From Gordonia polyisoprenivorans NBRC 16320 = JCM 10675 (GTDB taxonomy: Bacteria; Actinomycetota; Actinomycetes; Mycobacteriales; Mycobacteriaceae), in assembly GCF_000241325.1 (NCBI RefSeq), contig NZ_BAEI01000031.1, forward strand, positions 62,001 to 126,000: a stretch of DNA of 64,000 nucleotides, read 5' to 3'. A program made the translations under genes and the position numbers. The notes under the pieces were generated by a model. The model searched no databases. It was not told the DNA's origin and was given only the letters and a program-made list of their open reading frames with translations. Shown one piece after another: positions 8,102 through 16,788 of the stretch. Numbering within the stretch: the first letter of the stretch is position 1; each line of letters starts with the position of its first letter.

Positions 8102-8184
8102 TACGAATACAGATTCCACAAAGTTGGCCCAAAAACCCCGATTTTCGGGGTCCGATGCCCGCTCACGTGGAATCTGTATTCGTA
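8102..8184. repeat. 83-base palindromic element, copy 1
   Basis: A perfect 18-base inverted repeat, TACGAATACAGATTCCAC at 8102-8119 and its complement at 8167-8184, encloses 47 bases. Inside it is a smaller hairpin, ACCCCGA-TTT-TCGGGGT. It sits between two convergent genes (stops at 8080 and 8217), where it could terminate both. A second copy in inverted orientation lies at 51734-51816, also at a convergent junction. Confidence 0.85.
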
Positions 8185-8216
8185 TGGCGCGCATTGCGTC
8201 GCCCCAATGGCTGTTC

Positions 8217-8489
8217 TCAGTGGTCGCGCAGCGTCTCGATCAGTTCGTCTTTCTTCATCGACGAGTATCCGGAGATGTCGAGTTCCTTGGCCCGCGATCG
8301 GAGTTCATCGACGGTCCAGTCCTCGTATGAGCCGGAGCGACCGCCCTTGGAGCCCACCGATGAGCGGCCCTCGTTGGCGGCGGCATTGGCGATCCGCGCG
8401 GACTTCTCCTTGGAGTTGCCCTCATCGCGGAGCTTTTCGTAGAGCTCGTCGTCCTTCACCGACGGGCCGGGATCCTCTTGCTGCGGCAT
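8217..8489 (-). CDS. Small protein with C-terminal Rho-N/SAP-like domain
   Basis: A 90-residue protein. ATG 8489 follows AAAGGAG at good spacing; a longer open frame upstream is not supported. The N-terminal half ([20 protein letters not shown], then [19 protein letters not shown]) is charged and probably flexible. The C-terminal 35 residues ([20 protein letters not shown] and [13 protein letters not shown]) match the short helix-extended-helix of Rho N-terminal or SAP-like nucleic-acid-binding domains. The divergent gene at 8641 ends in the same kind of domain, including the same GYSSM-K core. Similar small proteins occur in mycobacteria with no defined role; DNA or RNA binding is an inference. 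Confidence 0.75.
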   Translation of the reverse strand: MPQQEDPGPSVKDDELYEKLRDEGNSKEKSARIANAAANEGRSSVGSKGGRSGSYEDWTVDELRSRAKELDISGYSSMKKDELIETLRDH

Positions 8490-8640
8490 GGTTTTCTCCT
8501 TTCGTGCAATCCACGGTACTGACGGAGTGGGTCGCAATGCCCGGAAAGTTCGGCTTTGGGCGTGTTGAGTCCACTCCCTGACGGTCTTTCCCACTTACCC
8601 TGGTCCCCAAACAGCGGGTTGACGAGGGAGGACAGCGGGC

Positions 8641-9159
8641 GTGGGCAAGAAAGACGGGGCGGGCAAGAAGGATCGGGCGATCAAGCGACTCGAGGCGGAG
8701 ATCGGCCGCCTGACCAAGGAGCTCGCCAAGGTCGAGAAGGCCGCGCGCAAGCGCATCAGTCGCGCCGAAGGTGATGTGGCGGCGTTGCGCGCCGAGGTGT
8801 TGAAGGTCGTCGGCCTGGGTGGCGACAAGCAGGAACCGGTAGCTCCCGCAGAGGCACCGACAGCGCCCGCCAAGACGCCGACAGCGCCGGCCACGACCGC
8901 GACGGCGCCCGCCAAGACGCCGACAGCGCCGGCCACGACCGCGACGGCGCCCGCCGCGACAGCGCCTGCCAAGTCCGCGACGGCGCCCGCCAAGAAGTCC
9001 GCACCAGCCAAGAAGCCGGCAGCGCCGACCAAGGCGCCCTCACCCGAGACGTCCGGTCGCGGCCCGACAGTCGCCGAACTTCGAGCGCAGGCGAAAGCCA
9101 AGGGCATCAAAGGCTATTCGTCGATGACCAAGGCCCAACTCCTCGAAGCCCTGAAGTAA
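8641..9159 (+). CDS. Coiled-coil, Ala/Pro/Lys-rich protein with Rho-N/SAP-like C-terminus
   Basis: A 172-residue protein starting at GTG 8641 behind GGGAGG. Residues about 10-55 form a basic heptad-type helix (KRLEAEIGRLTKELAKVEKA). Residues about 65-135 are a low-complexity tail of Ala, Pro, Thr and Lys, with TAPAKTP and TATAPA repeats and PAKKSAPAKKPAAP, like histone H1 or bacterial HU tails. The last 35 residues (VAELRAQAKAKGIKGYSS, then MTKAQLLEALK) repeat the domain of the divergent gene at 8217. The layout suggests a nucleoid- or RNA-associated protein that may dimerise through the coiled coil. No family name is certain. Confidence 0.75.
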   Translation: MGKKDGAGKKDRAIKRLEAEIGRLTKELAKVEKAARKRISRAEGDVAALRAEVLKVVGLGGDKQEPVAPAEAPTAPAKTPTAPATTATAPAKTPTAPATTATAPAATAPAKSATAPAKKSAPAKKPAAPTKAPSPETSGRGPTVAELRAQAKAKGIKGYSSMTKAQLLEALK

Positions 9160-9203
9160 TACCAGGCGCTGTGTCGTTCAGGGCACTGGAGTAGTGCCCC
9201 GCC

Positions 9204-11003
9204 TTACACCCCGGAGATGCCGTACGCGTGGATCTTTCGGTACAGCGAGCTGCGCGAGAGTCCCAATGACGCGGCTGCGCGGACCCGGTTGCCGTCGCAT
9301 TCGGTGAGTGCGACGATGATCGCGTCGCGTTCGTTGGCCTCGAGCGTCGTCAGCGCGCGAGTGGTGTTCGCCCGGCAGTACCCGGGCAGGTCGTCGGGCT
9401 GGATCTCGCCGATGGGCCGCCTGCGCAGCGCCTCGGCGAGGGCCTCACGGAGTTGCGGGATGTTGCCGGGCCACGAGTAGGCGGCGAGGATGCGCATGGC
9501 CTTCGGGCTGATCCGGCTGTTGCGTTGGGGCGCCAGGGCTTTGACGACGCGCACCACGATCGTGTGGAGGTCGATACCCCGCAGCCGCAGCGGCGGTATG
9601 GTGACGGACTGACCGATGCCTGGAAGTGAGACCGCCGAGGGATGGTCGTCGGTGGGCGGCTCGATGGTGACCGCGAGAAAGTACCCCGCATCGGTGGCGG
9701 TAGCCACCAGGTCGGTCAACGTGTCCACGGTGATGGCGGAGACCTTGTCGAGATGGCGGATCACCAGCAGTGAGCAGTCGTCCACAGCCTTCTCGGGTCC
9801 GGCGACCTGTTCGCCACGTTCGACGCGTTGTGCGTCGATGACGACCACCGGTGCGTCGCCGTAGACCTCGTGGAAGGTCTCGGCGATCAGGCTCAGTCGT
9901 CCCGAGCCCGGCTCGCCGATGACCAGCACCCCGGTTCCCGATTCGAGGGCGGCGAGTGCCTCGGCGCGGGCGGCCTGCCATGCGGGACTGCTCGCCGGTT
10001 CGCTCCGCGCGATCGGCGTCGACAGCGACCGAAGTGGTTGCAGCCGAACCGAACCCGACGGCACCCCGGCATCCTCGTCGAGCAGCAGCACCATACCCAC
10101 GGTGTCGCCGTTGTAGGTGATGGCGGTCGATCGCAACCGAATGCTTCGTCCGTCATCGAGGGTGACCCGACGAGCGCCCGGATCGTGGCGAGACATCAGG
10201 AAACGAGTGAACTCCACCACGCGTTCCTGATCGGCCGGCGAAAGCATTTCTCGTGCACGCTCGTTGGCCATCACGGTGTCGGCGCCGGTGAGCTGGGGCG
10301 TCGCGCTGCCGACGGCCATCACCGCTTGGCGCGGACGGGAGTCGGCGCGCAGATAGGTCTCGAAGAGTGCGCGCTTGGCCTGGCTGCGGTCGAGCAGCAG
10401 ATTGCGGCCGATGTCGGCGGCGGCCGAGCGAATCAGCGCGTCCACCAAGGGATTCCAGGTGTCGGCGAGCATGCTGGCGTCGAGGACTCCGGCGACGCGG
10501 CCGGTCAGCGGGTCGAAGACCGGGGCACCGGCACAGGCGAACTGCACGAGCGACTGATTGAAGTGTTCGTTGCCCACCACGGTGACGGGTGCTCCGACCT
10601 CGAAAACCGTTCCGACGCCGTTTGTTCCGACGTCGCTTTCGTCGAAGCAGAATCCGCGCTGGAAGTCGACGCGGTCGAGGACGCGCCCGACGGCCGTGGA
10701 ACAATCGCGGCGGTCGACGATGCGTGCTTTGGCGTCGGTCAGGGCGATGGTAACCGGCACGTCGGACATGTCCCGGGCGAGGCGCTCGATCACCGGTTGC
10801 GCGCAGCGAGCCAACCGGGAGTCGAAGTCGATGTCCTCGAAGTAGGCCACGGTGTAGTGATCGGCATCGACGCCGGCATCGTGGCTGCGCTCCCAGGATG
10901 CCGCGACCACGTCGTCGACACCCGCGGCACCCGCCGGCCCGTACTCGAGAAAATCGGCCCGGGCGGCGGCGATGCGGAGCTGCCGCTCACGGATATCGGT
11001 CAT
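9204..11003 (-). CDS. AcoR/MimR-like GAF-AAA-Fis transcriptional activator
   Basis: A 599-residue regulator with an N-terminal GAF sensor (about 70-200, GFCFDESDVGTNGVGT and FACAGAPVFDPLTGRVAGVL), a degenerate AAA+ module (about 330-510, Walker A-like GEPGSGRLSL), and a C-terminal Fis-type helix-turn-helix (GNRVRAAASLGLSRSSLYRK). No GAFTGA loop for sigma-54 contact is visible, which fits actinobacterial AcoR/MimR-type proteins that work without sigma-54. It diverges from acmA across 191 bases holding a perfect palindrome, and so is the likely activator of the acmA-acmB-adh genes in response to a ketone, alcohol or related inducer. Confidence 0.88.
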   Translation of the reverse strand: MTDIRERQLRIAAARADFLEYGPAGAAGVDDVVAASWERSHDAGVDADHYTVAYFEDIDFDSRLARCAQPVIERLARDMSDVPVTIALTDAKARIVDRRDCSTAVGRVLDRVDFQRGFCFDESDVGTNGVGTVFEVGAPVTVVGNEHFNQSLVQFACAGAPVFDPLTGRVAGVLDASMLADTWNPLVDALIRSAAADIGRNLLLDRSQAKRALFETYLRADSRPRQAVMAVGSATPQLTGADTVMANERAREMLSPADQERVVEFTRFLMSRHDPGARRVTLDDGRSIRLRSTAITYNGDTVGMVLLLDEDAGVPSGSVRLQPLRSLSTPIARSEPASSPAWQAARAEALAALESGTGVLVIGEPGSGRLSLIAETFHEVYGDAPVVVIDAQRVERGEQVAGPEKAVDDCSLLVIRHLDKVSAITVDTLTDLVATATDAGYFLAVTIEPPTDDHPSAVSLPGIGQSVTIPPLRLRGIDLHTIVVRVVKALAPQRNSRISPKAMRILAAYSWPGNIPQLREALAEALRRRPIGEIQPDDLPGYCRANTTRALTTLEANERDAIIVALTECDGNRVRAAASLGLSRSSLYRKIHAYGISGV

Positions 11004-11107
11004 CGTCGTGCGTCCTCCTCCCGTCGGCCCCCTATTGTGACCTGCCCCACAACGGTCGATTATGCAACGCCCTCAACTGCGACGACACCGTTCAACGGGT
11101 CAGGAAT

Positions 11108-11128
11108 GGTGTCCCAATTTGGGACACC
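11108..11128. promoter_or_regulatory. Perfect 21-base palindrome, candidate activator site for acmA
   Basis: The arms GGTGTCCCAA and TTGGGACACC are exact complements around one central T. The site lies 67 bases upstream of the acmA start and 105 bases from the start of the divergent Fis-type activator. The TGTCCC-GGGACA form fits the TGT-n-ACA dyads bound by Fis-domain activators, so binding by the 9204-11003 protein is the simplest reading. Confidence 0.6.
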
Positions 11129-11194
11129 CGAGACTGCCCGGACACTCTCGACACTGGCTGGCGAACGTGAGGACCGTCACAACCAGGAGGAATG

Positions 11195-12796
11195 ATGGCA
11201 ACAACCACACTCGACGCAGCCGTGATCGGCACGGGAGTCGCCGGCCTGTACGAGCTGCACATGCTGCGCGAGCAGGGGCTCGAGGTGCGGGCCTACGACA
11301 AGGCGTCCGGCGTCGGCGGCACCTGGTATTGGAACCGCTATCCGGGCGCGCGCTTCGATTCGGAGGCCTATATCTACCAGTATCTGTTCGACGAGGACCT
11401 CTACAACGGGTGGAGCTGGAGCCAGCGCTTCCCCGGGCAGGAGGAGATCGAACGGTGGCTCAACTACGTCGCCGACTCGCTCGACCTGCGCCGTGACATC
11501 TCGCTGGACACCGAGATCACCAGTGCGGTCTTCGACGAGGACCGCAACCGGTGGACACTGACCACCGCCGACGGCGACACCATCGACACGCAGTTCCTCG
11601 TCACCTGCTGCGGGATGCTCTCGGCGCCGATGAAGGATCTGTTCCCCGGACAGTCCGACTTCGGTGGTCGGCTCGTGCACACCGCGCGTTGGCCCAAGGA
11701 GGGCATCGACTTCGCGGGCAAGCGCGTCGGCGTGATCGGCAACGGCGCGACCGGAATCCAGGTCATCCAGTCGATTGCCGCCGACGTCGACGAGCTGAAG
11801 GTGTTCATCCGCACCCCGCAGTACGCACTGCCGATGAAGAATCCGTCCTACGGTCCCGACGAGGTTGCCTGGTACAAGTCGCGATTCGGTGAACTGAAGG
11901 ACACCCTGCCGCACACGTTCACCGGATTCGAGTACGACTTCACCGACGCCTGGGAGGATCTCACCCCCGAGCAGCGGCGGGCGCGGCTCGAGGACGACTA
12001 CGAGAACGGTTCGCTGAAACTCTGGCTCGCCTCGTTCGCCGAGATCTTCTCCGACGAACAGGTCAGCGAGGAGGTTTCGGAGTTCGTCCGGGAGAAGATG
12101 CGCGCCCGCCTCGTCGACCCGGAACTGTGCGATCTGCTGATCCCGACTGACTACGGCTTCGGCACGCACCGGGTGCCGCTCGAGACCAACTATCTCGAGG
12201 TCTATCACCGCGACAACGTGACCGCGGTTCCGGTGCGCGACAACCCCATCACCCGCATCCGGGAGAACGGCATCGAGCTCGCCGACGGCACCGTGCACGA
12301 GTTCGACGTCATCATCATGGCGACCGGATTCGACGCCGGCACCGGTGCGCTCACCCGCATCGACATCCGTGGTCGCGACGGCCGCAGCCTCGCCGACGAC
12401 TGGAGTCGTGACATCCGCACGACGATGGGCCTGATGGTGCACGGCTACCCGAACATGCTGACCACCGCGGTGCCGTTGGCGCCGTCGGCGGCGCTGTGCA
12501 ACATGACGACCTGCCTGCAGCAGCAGACCGAGTGGATCAGCGAGGCCATCCGGCACATGCGCGCCACCGGCAAGACGGTCATCGAACCGACTGCCGAGGG
12601 TGAGGAAGCCTGGGTCGCCCACCACGACGAACTCGCCGACGCGAACCTCATCTCCAAGACCAACTCCTGGTACGTCGGGTCGAACGTGCCCGGCAAGCCG
12701 CGTCGGGTCCTGTCCTACGTCGGCGGCGTCGGCGCCTACCGGGATGCCACGCTCGAGGCCGCCGCGGCCGGCTACAAGGGTTTCGCACTGTCCTGA
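11195..12796 (+). CDS. acmA: Acetone/ketone Baeyer-Villiger monooxygenase
   Basis: A 533-residue flavoprotein that inserts oxygen next to a ketone carbonyl to make an ester. The first Rossmann motif (AVIGTGVAGLYELHMLREQG), the fingerprint FGGRLVHTARWP (FxGxxxHxxxWP), the second Rossmann motif (VGVIGNGATGIQVIQ) and the ATGFD motif are complete. From memory the sequence is very close to AcmA of Gordonia sp. TY-5, which oxidises acetone to methyl acetate and also acts on other ketones; this recollection needs an alignment. AGGAGG precedes two ATGs; the second, at 11195, has better spacing than the one at 11192. It is followed 42 bases later by the esterase gene. Confidence 0.92.
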   Translation: MATTTLDAAVIGTGVAGLYELHMLREQGLEVRAYDKASGVGGTWYWNRYPGARFDSEAYIYQYLFDEDLYNGWSWSQRFPGQEEIERWLNYVADSLDLRRDISLDTEITSAVFDEDRNRWTLTTADGDTIDTQFLVTCCGMLSAPMKDLFPGQSDFGGRLVHTARWPKEGIDFAGKRVGVIGNGATGIQVIQSIAADVDELKVFIRTPQYALPMKNPSYGPDEVAWYKSRFGELKDTLPHTFTGFEYDFTDAWEDLTPEQRRARLEDDYENGSLKLWLASFAEIFSDEQVSEEVSEFVREKMRARLVDPELCDLLIPTDYGFGTHRVPLETNYLEVYHRDNVTAVPVRDNPITRIRENGIELADGTVHEFDVIIMATGFDAGTGALTRIDIRGRDGRSLADDWSRDIRTTMGLMVHGYPNMLTTAVPLAPSAALCNMTTCLQQQTEWISEAIRHMRATGKTVIEPTAEGEEAWVAHHDELADANLISKTNSWYVGSNVPGKPRRVLSYVGGVGAYRDATLEAAAAGYKGFALS

Positions 12797-12838
12797 CGGA
12801 CAGTGTGATCCAGATCATATCCGTGGAAGGATAAAGCT

Positions 12839-14044
12839 ATGACCAGCACATTCTCTTCACTCGATGTCTCCGCGTTCACCAGTGCCGCCGATCGGATTCT
12901 CGCCGAAGCCGTCACCGGGGACGCCCGCGTGCCCGGCGTGGTGGCGATGGTGACCGACCGTGACCGCACCGTGTACTCCGGAGCTGCGGGCCAACGCAGC
13001 CTGGGCGGGTCGGCTCCGATGACCACCGACGACGTGTTCGCGATCTTCTCCACCACCAAGGCGATCACCGCGACCGCGGCGCTGCAGCTGGTGGAGGAAG
13101 GTCTCCTCGACCTCGACGCGCCGGCGAGCACCTATGCGCCCGCCATCGGCACCCTGCAGGTGATCGAAGGCTTCGACGACGCCGGCGAACCGATCCTGCG
13201 GGCACCGAAGTCGGTGCCGACCACCCGCCAATTGCTCACGCACACTGGCGGATTCGGCTACGACTTCTTCGACGAGATCTACAACCGGCTCGCCGAGGAG
13301 AAGGGGCAGCCCAGCGTCACCACGGCCAGCCGGGCGGCGCTGATGACTCCGCTGCTCTTCGATCCGGGCGAACGGTGGCAGTACGGAACCAACATCGACT
13401 GGGTCGGTCAGGTGGTCGAGGGGTTGCGCGGGAAGCGACTCGGTGAGGTGTTCGCCGAACGCATCTTCGCCCCGCTCGGGATCGAGAACATGAGTTTCAT
13501 TCTGCGCGAGGACTTCCGGTCGCATCTGACTGAGATCCACGCGCGTGATGCCGACGGTTCGCTGACCCCGATGGGTCTCGAACTACCGTCGCCGCCGGAG
13601 GTGGACTTCGGTGGACACGGCCTGTACGGGACCGTCGGTGACTACATGAAATTCATCCGGATGTGGCTCAACGACGGTGTGGGAGAAGGTGGTCGGGTTC
13701 TCAAGGCCGAGACCGTGGAGATGGCGCTGCGCAATCATCTCGGTGATCTGCCGGTCACCATGCTGCCGGGCGTCATCCCGTCGCTGTCCAACGACGCGGA
13801 ATTCTTCCCGGGACAGTCGAAGTCGTGGTCGTTGCCGTTCATGATCAACAACGAGACGGCGCCGACGGGCCGCCCGGCAGGTGCCCAGGGATGGGCGGGG
13901 CTGGCCAACCTCTTCTACTGGATCGACCGGCAGAACGGGTACGGCGGATACTGGGCCACCCAGATCCTGCCGTTCGGCGACCCGACCTCGTTCACCAAGT
14001 ACATGGAGTTCGAGACGGCCTTCTACGACGCCCTGAAGCCCTAA
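12839..14044 (+). CDS. acmB: Serine esterase of the beta-lactamase family
   Basis: A 401-residue cytoplasmic hydrolase with no signal peptide. The catalytic Ser-x-x-Lys is in [16 protein letters not shown] (about residues 75-90) and the Tyr-x-Asn motif is in [10 protein letters not shown], both typical of class C beta-lactamase-fold esterases such as Est[10 protein letters not shown] is the usual active-site neighbour. AAGGA precedes ATG 12839. Directly behind acmA, it fits AcmB, which splits the methyl acetate from acetone oxidation into acetate and methanol. If the BVMO acts on larger ketones, the esterase would split the corresponding ester. Confidence 0.88.
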   Translation: MTSTFSSLDVSAFTSAADRILAEAVTGDARVPGVVAMVTDRDRTVYSGAAGQRSLGGSAPMTTDDVFAIFSTTKAITATAALQLVEEGLLDLDAPASTYAPAIGTLQVIEGFDDAGEPILRAPKSVPTTRQLLTHTGGFGYDFFDEIYNRLAEEKGQPSVTTASRAALMTPLLFDPGERWQYGTNIDWVGQVVEGLRGKRLGEVFAERIFAPLGIENMSFILREDFRSHLTEIHARDADGSLTPMGLELPSPPEVDFGGHGLYGTVGDYMKFIRMWLNDGVGEGGRVLKAETVEMALRNHLGDLPVTMLPGVIPSLSNDAEFFPGQSKSWSLPFMINNETAPTGRPAGAQGWAGLANLFYWIDRQNGYGGYWATQILPFGDPTSFTKYMEFETAFYDALKP

Positions 14045-14111
14045 CCCCTGCACGGGCCGGCCCCGGGGCCGGACGTCCGAGGAGTACCGGTGCGGGTTAC
14101 CCCGCACCCTG

Positions 14112-14141
14112 GCCCGCCATGCCATCCCCGGCATGGCGGGC
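14112..14141. terminator. Strong hairpin between acmB and adh, terminator or attenuator
   Basis: GCCCGCCATGCC pairs perfectly with GGCATGGCGGGC around the loop ATCCCC, 68 bases after the acmB stop. No T-run follows, so it is not a classical intrinsic terminator, but such hairpins often end transcripts in actinobacteria. A second GC palindrome (GGCCGGCCCCGGGGCCGG) starts a little upstream. Either the alcohol dehydrogenase gene has its own promoter or its level is reduced relative to acmAB. Confidence 0.55.
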
Positions 14142-14230
14142 TGATCACTCATGCCCGAGTCCGGGCACTGCCACACCTTCTTCCCTTTCCGAAACCACTT
14201 CTCTTTTCCCGAAACCAAAGGATGAGCCCC

Positions 14231-15295
14231 ATGTCCGCCTCGATGAAGACCTTCACGATGCTCGAGATCGGCAAGACCGCGATCGTCGAGAAGCCCATAC
14301 CCACCCCCGGCCCCAACGAGGCCCTGGTGAAGACCACCGCCTCACTGATCTGCACGTCGGATGTGCACACCGTCAAGGGCGCGCTGCCCGTCGAGAACGG
14401 CCGCACCCTCGGACACGAGTCGGTGGGCGTGATCGCCGCACTCGGCTCCGCGGTCACCGGCTTCACCGAGGGGCAGCGCGTCGCGGTGAACGCGGTGACG
14501 CCGTGCTTCGAATGTTCCTACTGTCAGCGTGGTTTCACCAGCCAATGCGGTGGGCTCCTCGGCGGCTACAAGTACACCGCGCAGGTCGACGGCAACATGG
14601 CCGAGTACTTCCTGGTGCCGGCGGCGCGGGGGAATCTCGCCCCGATTCCGGACGAGTTGAGCGACGACGCCGCGGTGTACGCCTGCGACATGCTCAGCAC
14701 CGGACTGATGGGAGCCGAGCACGCGCAGATCGAGATCGGGGACACCGTGGCGATCTTCGCGCAGGGGGCGGTCGGATTGTGCGCCACCATCGGGGCGAAA
14801 CTGCGGGGTGCGGGGCGGATCATCGCCGTCGAGTCGCGCCCCGAACGTATCGCTCTGGCACAGCGTTTCGGCGCCGACGACATCGTCGACTTCACCGCCG
14901 GTGATCCCGTCGCGCAGATCATGGACCTCACCGGCGGCGTCGGGGTGGATTCCTCGATCGAGGCGCTTGGCTTCCCGCAGACCTTCGAGGCCGCGTTGGC
15001 CTGCCTCAAGGCCGGTGGCACGTTGTCGAACATCGGCTATCACGGCGAGAACCCGGCGCCGCTGCCACTGGATCTGACGGCGTGGGGACTGGGCATGGGA
15101 GACAAGACCATTCGGACCGGATTGTGTACCGGTGGTAGTGACCGGATGTCGCGGCTGTTCACCCTGATGACGACCGGCAAGGTCGACCCGACGGTGATGA
15201 CGACCCATCGCTTCGGCTTCGACGACGTCGAGGAGGCATTCGTCATGATGGCCGAGAAGCGCGACAACATCGTCAAACCGCTGATCACCTTCTGA
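14231..15295 (+). CDS. Zinc-dependent secondary alcohol dehydrogenase (isopropanol type)
   Basis: A 354-residue medium-chain dehydrogenase. ATG 14231 lies 8 bases after AAAGGA; 14222 and 14243 are alternatives. The catalytic zinc ligands are CTSDVH, LGHESVG and the Asp in ACDMLSTG, the last being typical of the Thermoanaerobacter-type secondary alcohol dehydrogenases, as is the [11 protein letters not shown] segment. At the end of the second Rossmann strand the sequence is AVESRP; the NADP-dependent thermophilic enzyme has Gly where Glu stands here, so NAD is the likely cofactor. With acmA and acmB it completes 2-propanol to acetone to methyl acetate to acetate plus methanol, or an equivalent route for a longer secondary alcohol. 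Confidence 0.88.
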   Translation: MSASMKTFTMLEIGKTAIVEKPIPTPGPNEALVKTTASLICTSDVHTVKGALPVENGRTLGHESVGVIAALGSAVTGFTEGQRVAVNAVTPCFECSYCQRGFTSQCGGLLGGYKYTAQVDGNMAEYFLVPAARGNLAPIPDELSDDAAVYACDMLSTGLMGAEHAQIEIGDTVAIFAQGAVGLCATIGAKLRGAGRIIAVESRPERIALAQRFGADDIVDFTAGDPVAQIMDLTGGVGVDSSIEALGFPQTFEAALACLKAGGTLSNIGYHGENPAPLPLDLTAWGLGMGDKTIRTGLCTGGSDRMSRLFTLMTTGKVDPTVMTTHRFGFDDVEEAFVMMAEKRDNIVKPLITF

Positions 15296-15368
15296 CCGGG
15301 GCATCCGGGTACGGGAGAAGCCGGGGCGCGGTCGTTGTCACCCCACCGCGGTCAGCCAGAATGGGAAC

Positions 15369-16616
15369 GTGACGAGCGACCCCGACGGCTGGCAACGACT
15401 GCGCACCGTCATCGACGGACCGCTGCCGGAGATCGCGATCCGGTTCTCCCGGTTCCTGACGTCGCAGTGTCCGCACGATGCTCTGGTCATCTTCACCCGC
15501 GAGTGCACCGGACGGCCCCGCAAGGTCGCCGGCGACCCGGCGATCGTCGACCGGGTCACCATCGCCGAACTCGATGCGATCAAGGACGAGACGGTCGTCG
15601 GTGAGGTGATCGAGCGTGACGCGGTGGTCGGGGGCGCGTCACGTCGGGTGCGGGTGGTGCGCGACGAGACCGACACGCTGCTCGTCCTGGTGCCCAAGCG
15701 GGCGTTGTCGGGGTCGCCGAAGTTGTTGCGCGCCTGGTTTGCGATCGTCGCGGTCTCGATCCGCCAGCAGGTCGCCCAGGCCAGCCCGGATTATCTCGCC
15801 GAGTCGCGGGCGGCGTCGAGTGAGCGGGCGCGCACCATCACCCAGCTGACCGAGACCCACGAGGACACCCTCGCGGCGATCCTGACGACGCTGCGTGCCC
15901 GCGACCTCGACGATCGGACAGCCCGCACCCGGGCCGCCGACACCGCGTCGTCGGCGCTGATCGCGTTGCGTACGGTCGGCGACGCCGACCACAAGCTGGC
16001 GACCGAGGCGCTGGGCACCGCGTTCTCCCGGTTGCGGGCCGAACTCGAACCGGTGCTGAGGCACGTCGACGCCGAGGTGGACTTCGGTGGACCGACCGCC
16101 GACGGCCGGTCGCTGCCCGGGGAGATCGCGCATGCCGCGCGGGCGATCGTTCGCGCCGTTGCGGTGGCGGTCGTCGCCCAGGCGCACCTCGTGCGGGTGC
16201 GGATCTCCTGGGATGCGGAGGGCGACGATCTGGTCGTCGATGTCCGTGACCAGGGCAGCGGCGAACTCGACGGCGACGCGTTGCGGCGCCAGCTGGCCGG
16301 ACGGCTGCAGGCGCTCGACGGGCGCCTCGAGGTCGAGACGATCCCCGGGTGGGGCAGTCGGGTGTCGGCGCACATCCCGCTGCAGACTCCCGACGCGCGA
16401 CCCGGGGAGGATTTGCTGTCGTCGCTCAATCCGCGGGAGGTCGAGGTGCTGGGTCACCTGGCCCTCGGCCGGCGCAACAAGTCGATCGCCACCGATCTCG
16501 GTGTCAGTGAGTCCACGATCAAATTCCACGTCACCTCGATCCTGCAGAAACTGCAGGTCTCCAACCGCGGGGAAGCCGGTCTGCTCGCGGCTCGGGCGGG
16601 CATCACGGCCGACTGA
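15369..16616 (+). CDS. LuxR regulator with internal histidine-kinase-like ATPase domain
   Basis: A 415-residue protein starting at GTG 15369. The N-terminal third (about 1-150) is an unrecognised sensor-like region. A helical stretch around [20 protein letters not shown] resembles a kinase dimerisation helix. Residues about 250-340 ([40 protein letters not shown]) match the end of a GHKL ATPase fold, but the N-box helix is poorly conserved. The C-terminus is a complete LuxR helix-turn-helix ([20 protein letters not shown], then [11 protein letters not shown]). It is thus a one-protein sensor/regulator rather than a kinase with a separate response regulator. It lies between adh and mscR on the same strand and could control either. 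Confidence 0.8.
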   Translation: MTSDPDGWQRLRTVIDGPLPEIAIRFSRFLTSQCPHDALVIFTRECTGRPRKVAGDPAIVDRVTIAELDAIKDETVVGEVIERDAVVGGASRRVRVVRDETDTLLVLVPKRALSGSPKLLRAWFAIVAVSIRQQVAQASPDYLAESRAASSERARTITQLTETHEDTLAAILTTLRARDLDDRTARTRAADTASSALIALRTVGDADHKLATEALGTAFSRLRAELEPVLRHVDAEVDFGGPTADGRSLPGEIAHAARAIVRAVAVAVVAQAHLVRVRISWDAEGDDLVVDVRDQGSGELDGDALRRQLAGRLQALDGRLEVETIPGWGSRVSAHIPLQTPDARPGEDLLSSLNPREVEVLGHLALGRRNKSIATDLGVSESTIKFHVTSILQKLQVSNRGEAGLLAARAGITAD

Positions 16617-16788
16617 TCGCCCTTGGCGGTCGAGTGCGGCTGTACTTTCGTCTAGGTAGAACCATCCATTCGGGCGGATGCATGTGTTCGTCGACGCCAC
16701 AAGACTTGGGACGGGACTACTACGACTGCATGGCGCAGTCCAGCGTTGTCCCCAACCAGAGTCGTATCGAGAGGATCGAGAAGCGGAT

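Noticed and set aside
9204..11003. Sigma-54-dependent activator
   Set aside because: The domain order fits, but no GAFTGA motif is visible and actinobacteria generally lack sigma-54.
9828..11195. 455-codon plus-strand frame opposite the AcoR-like activator
   Set aside because: It is a compositional mirror of the real gene on the other strand; no motif, and it would run through the acmA promoter.
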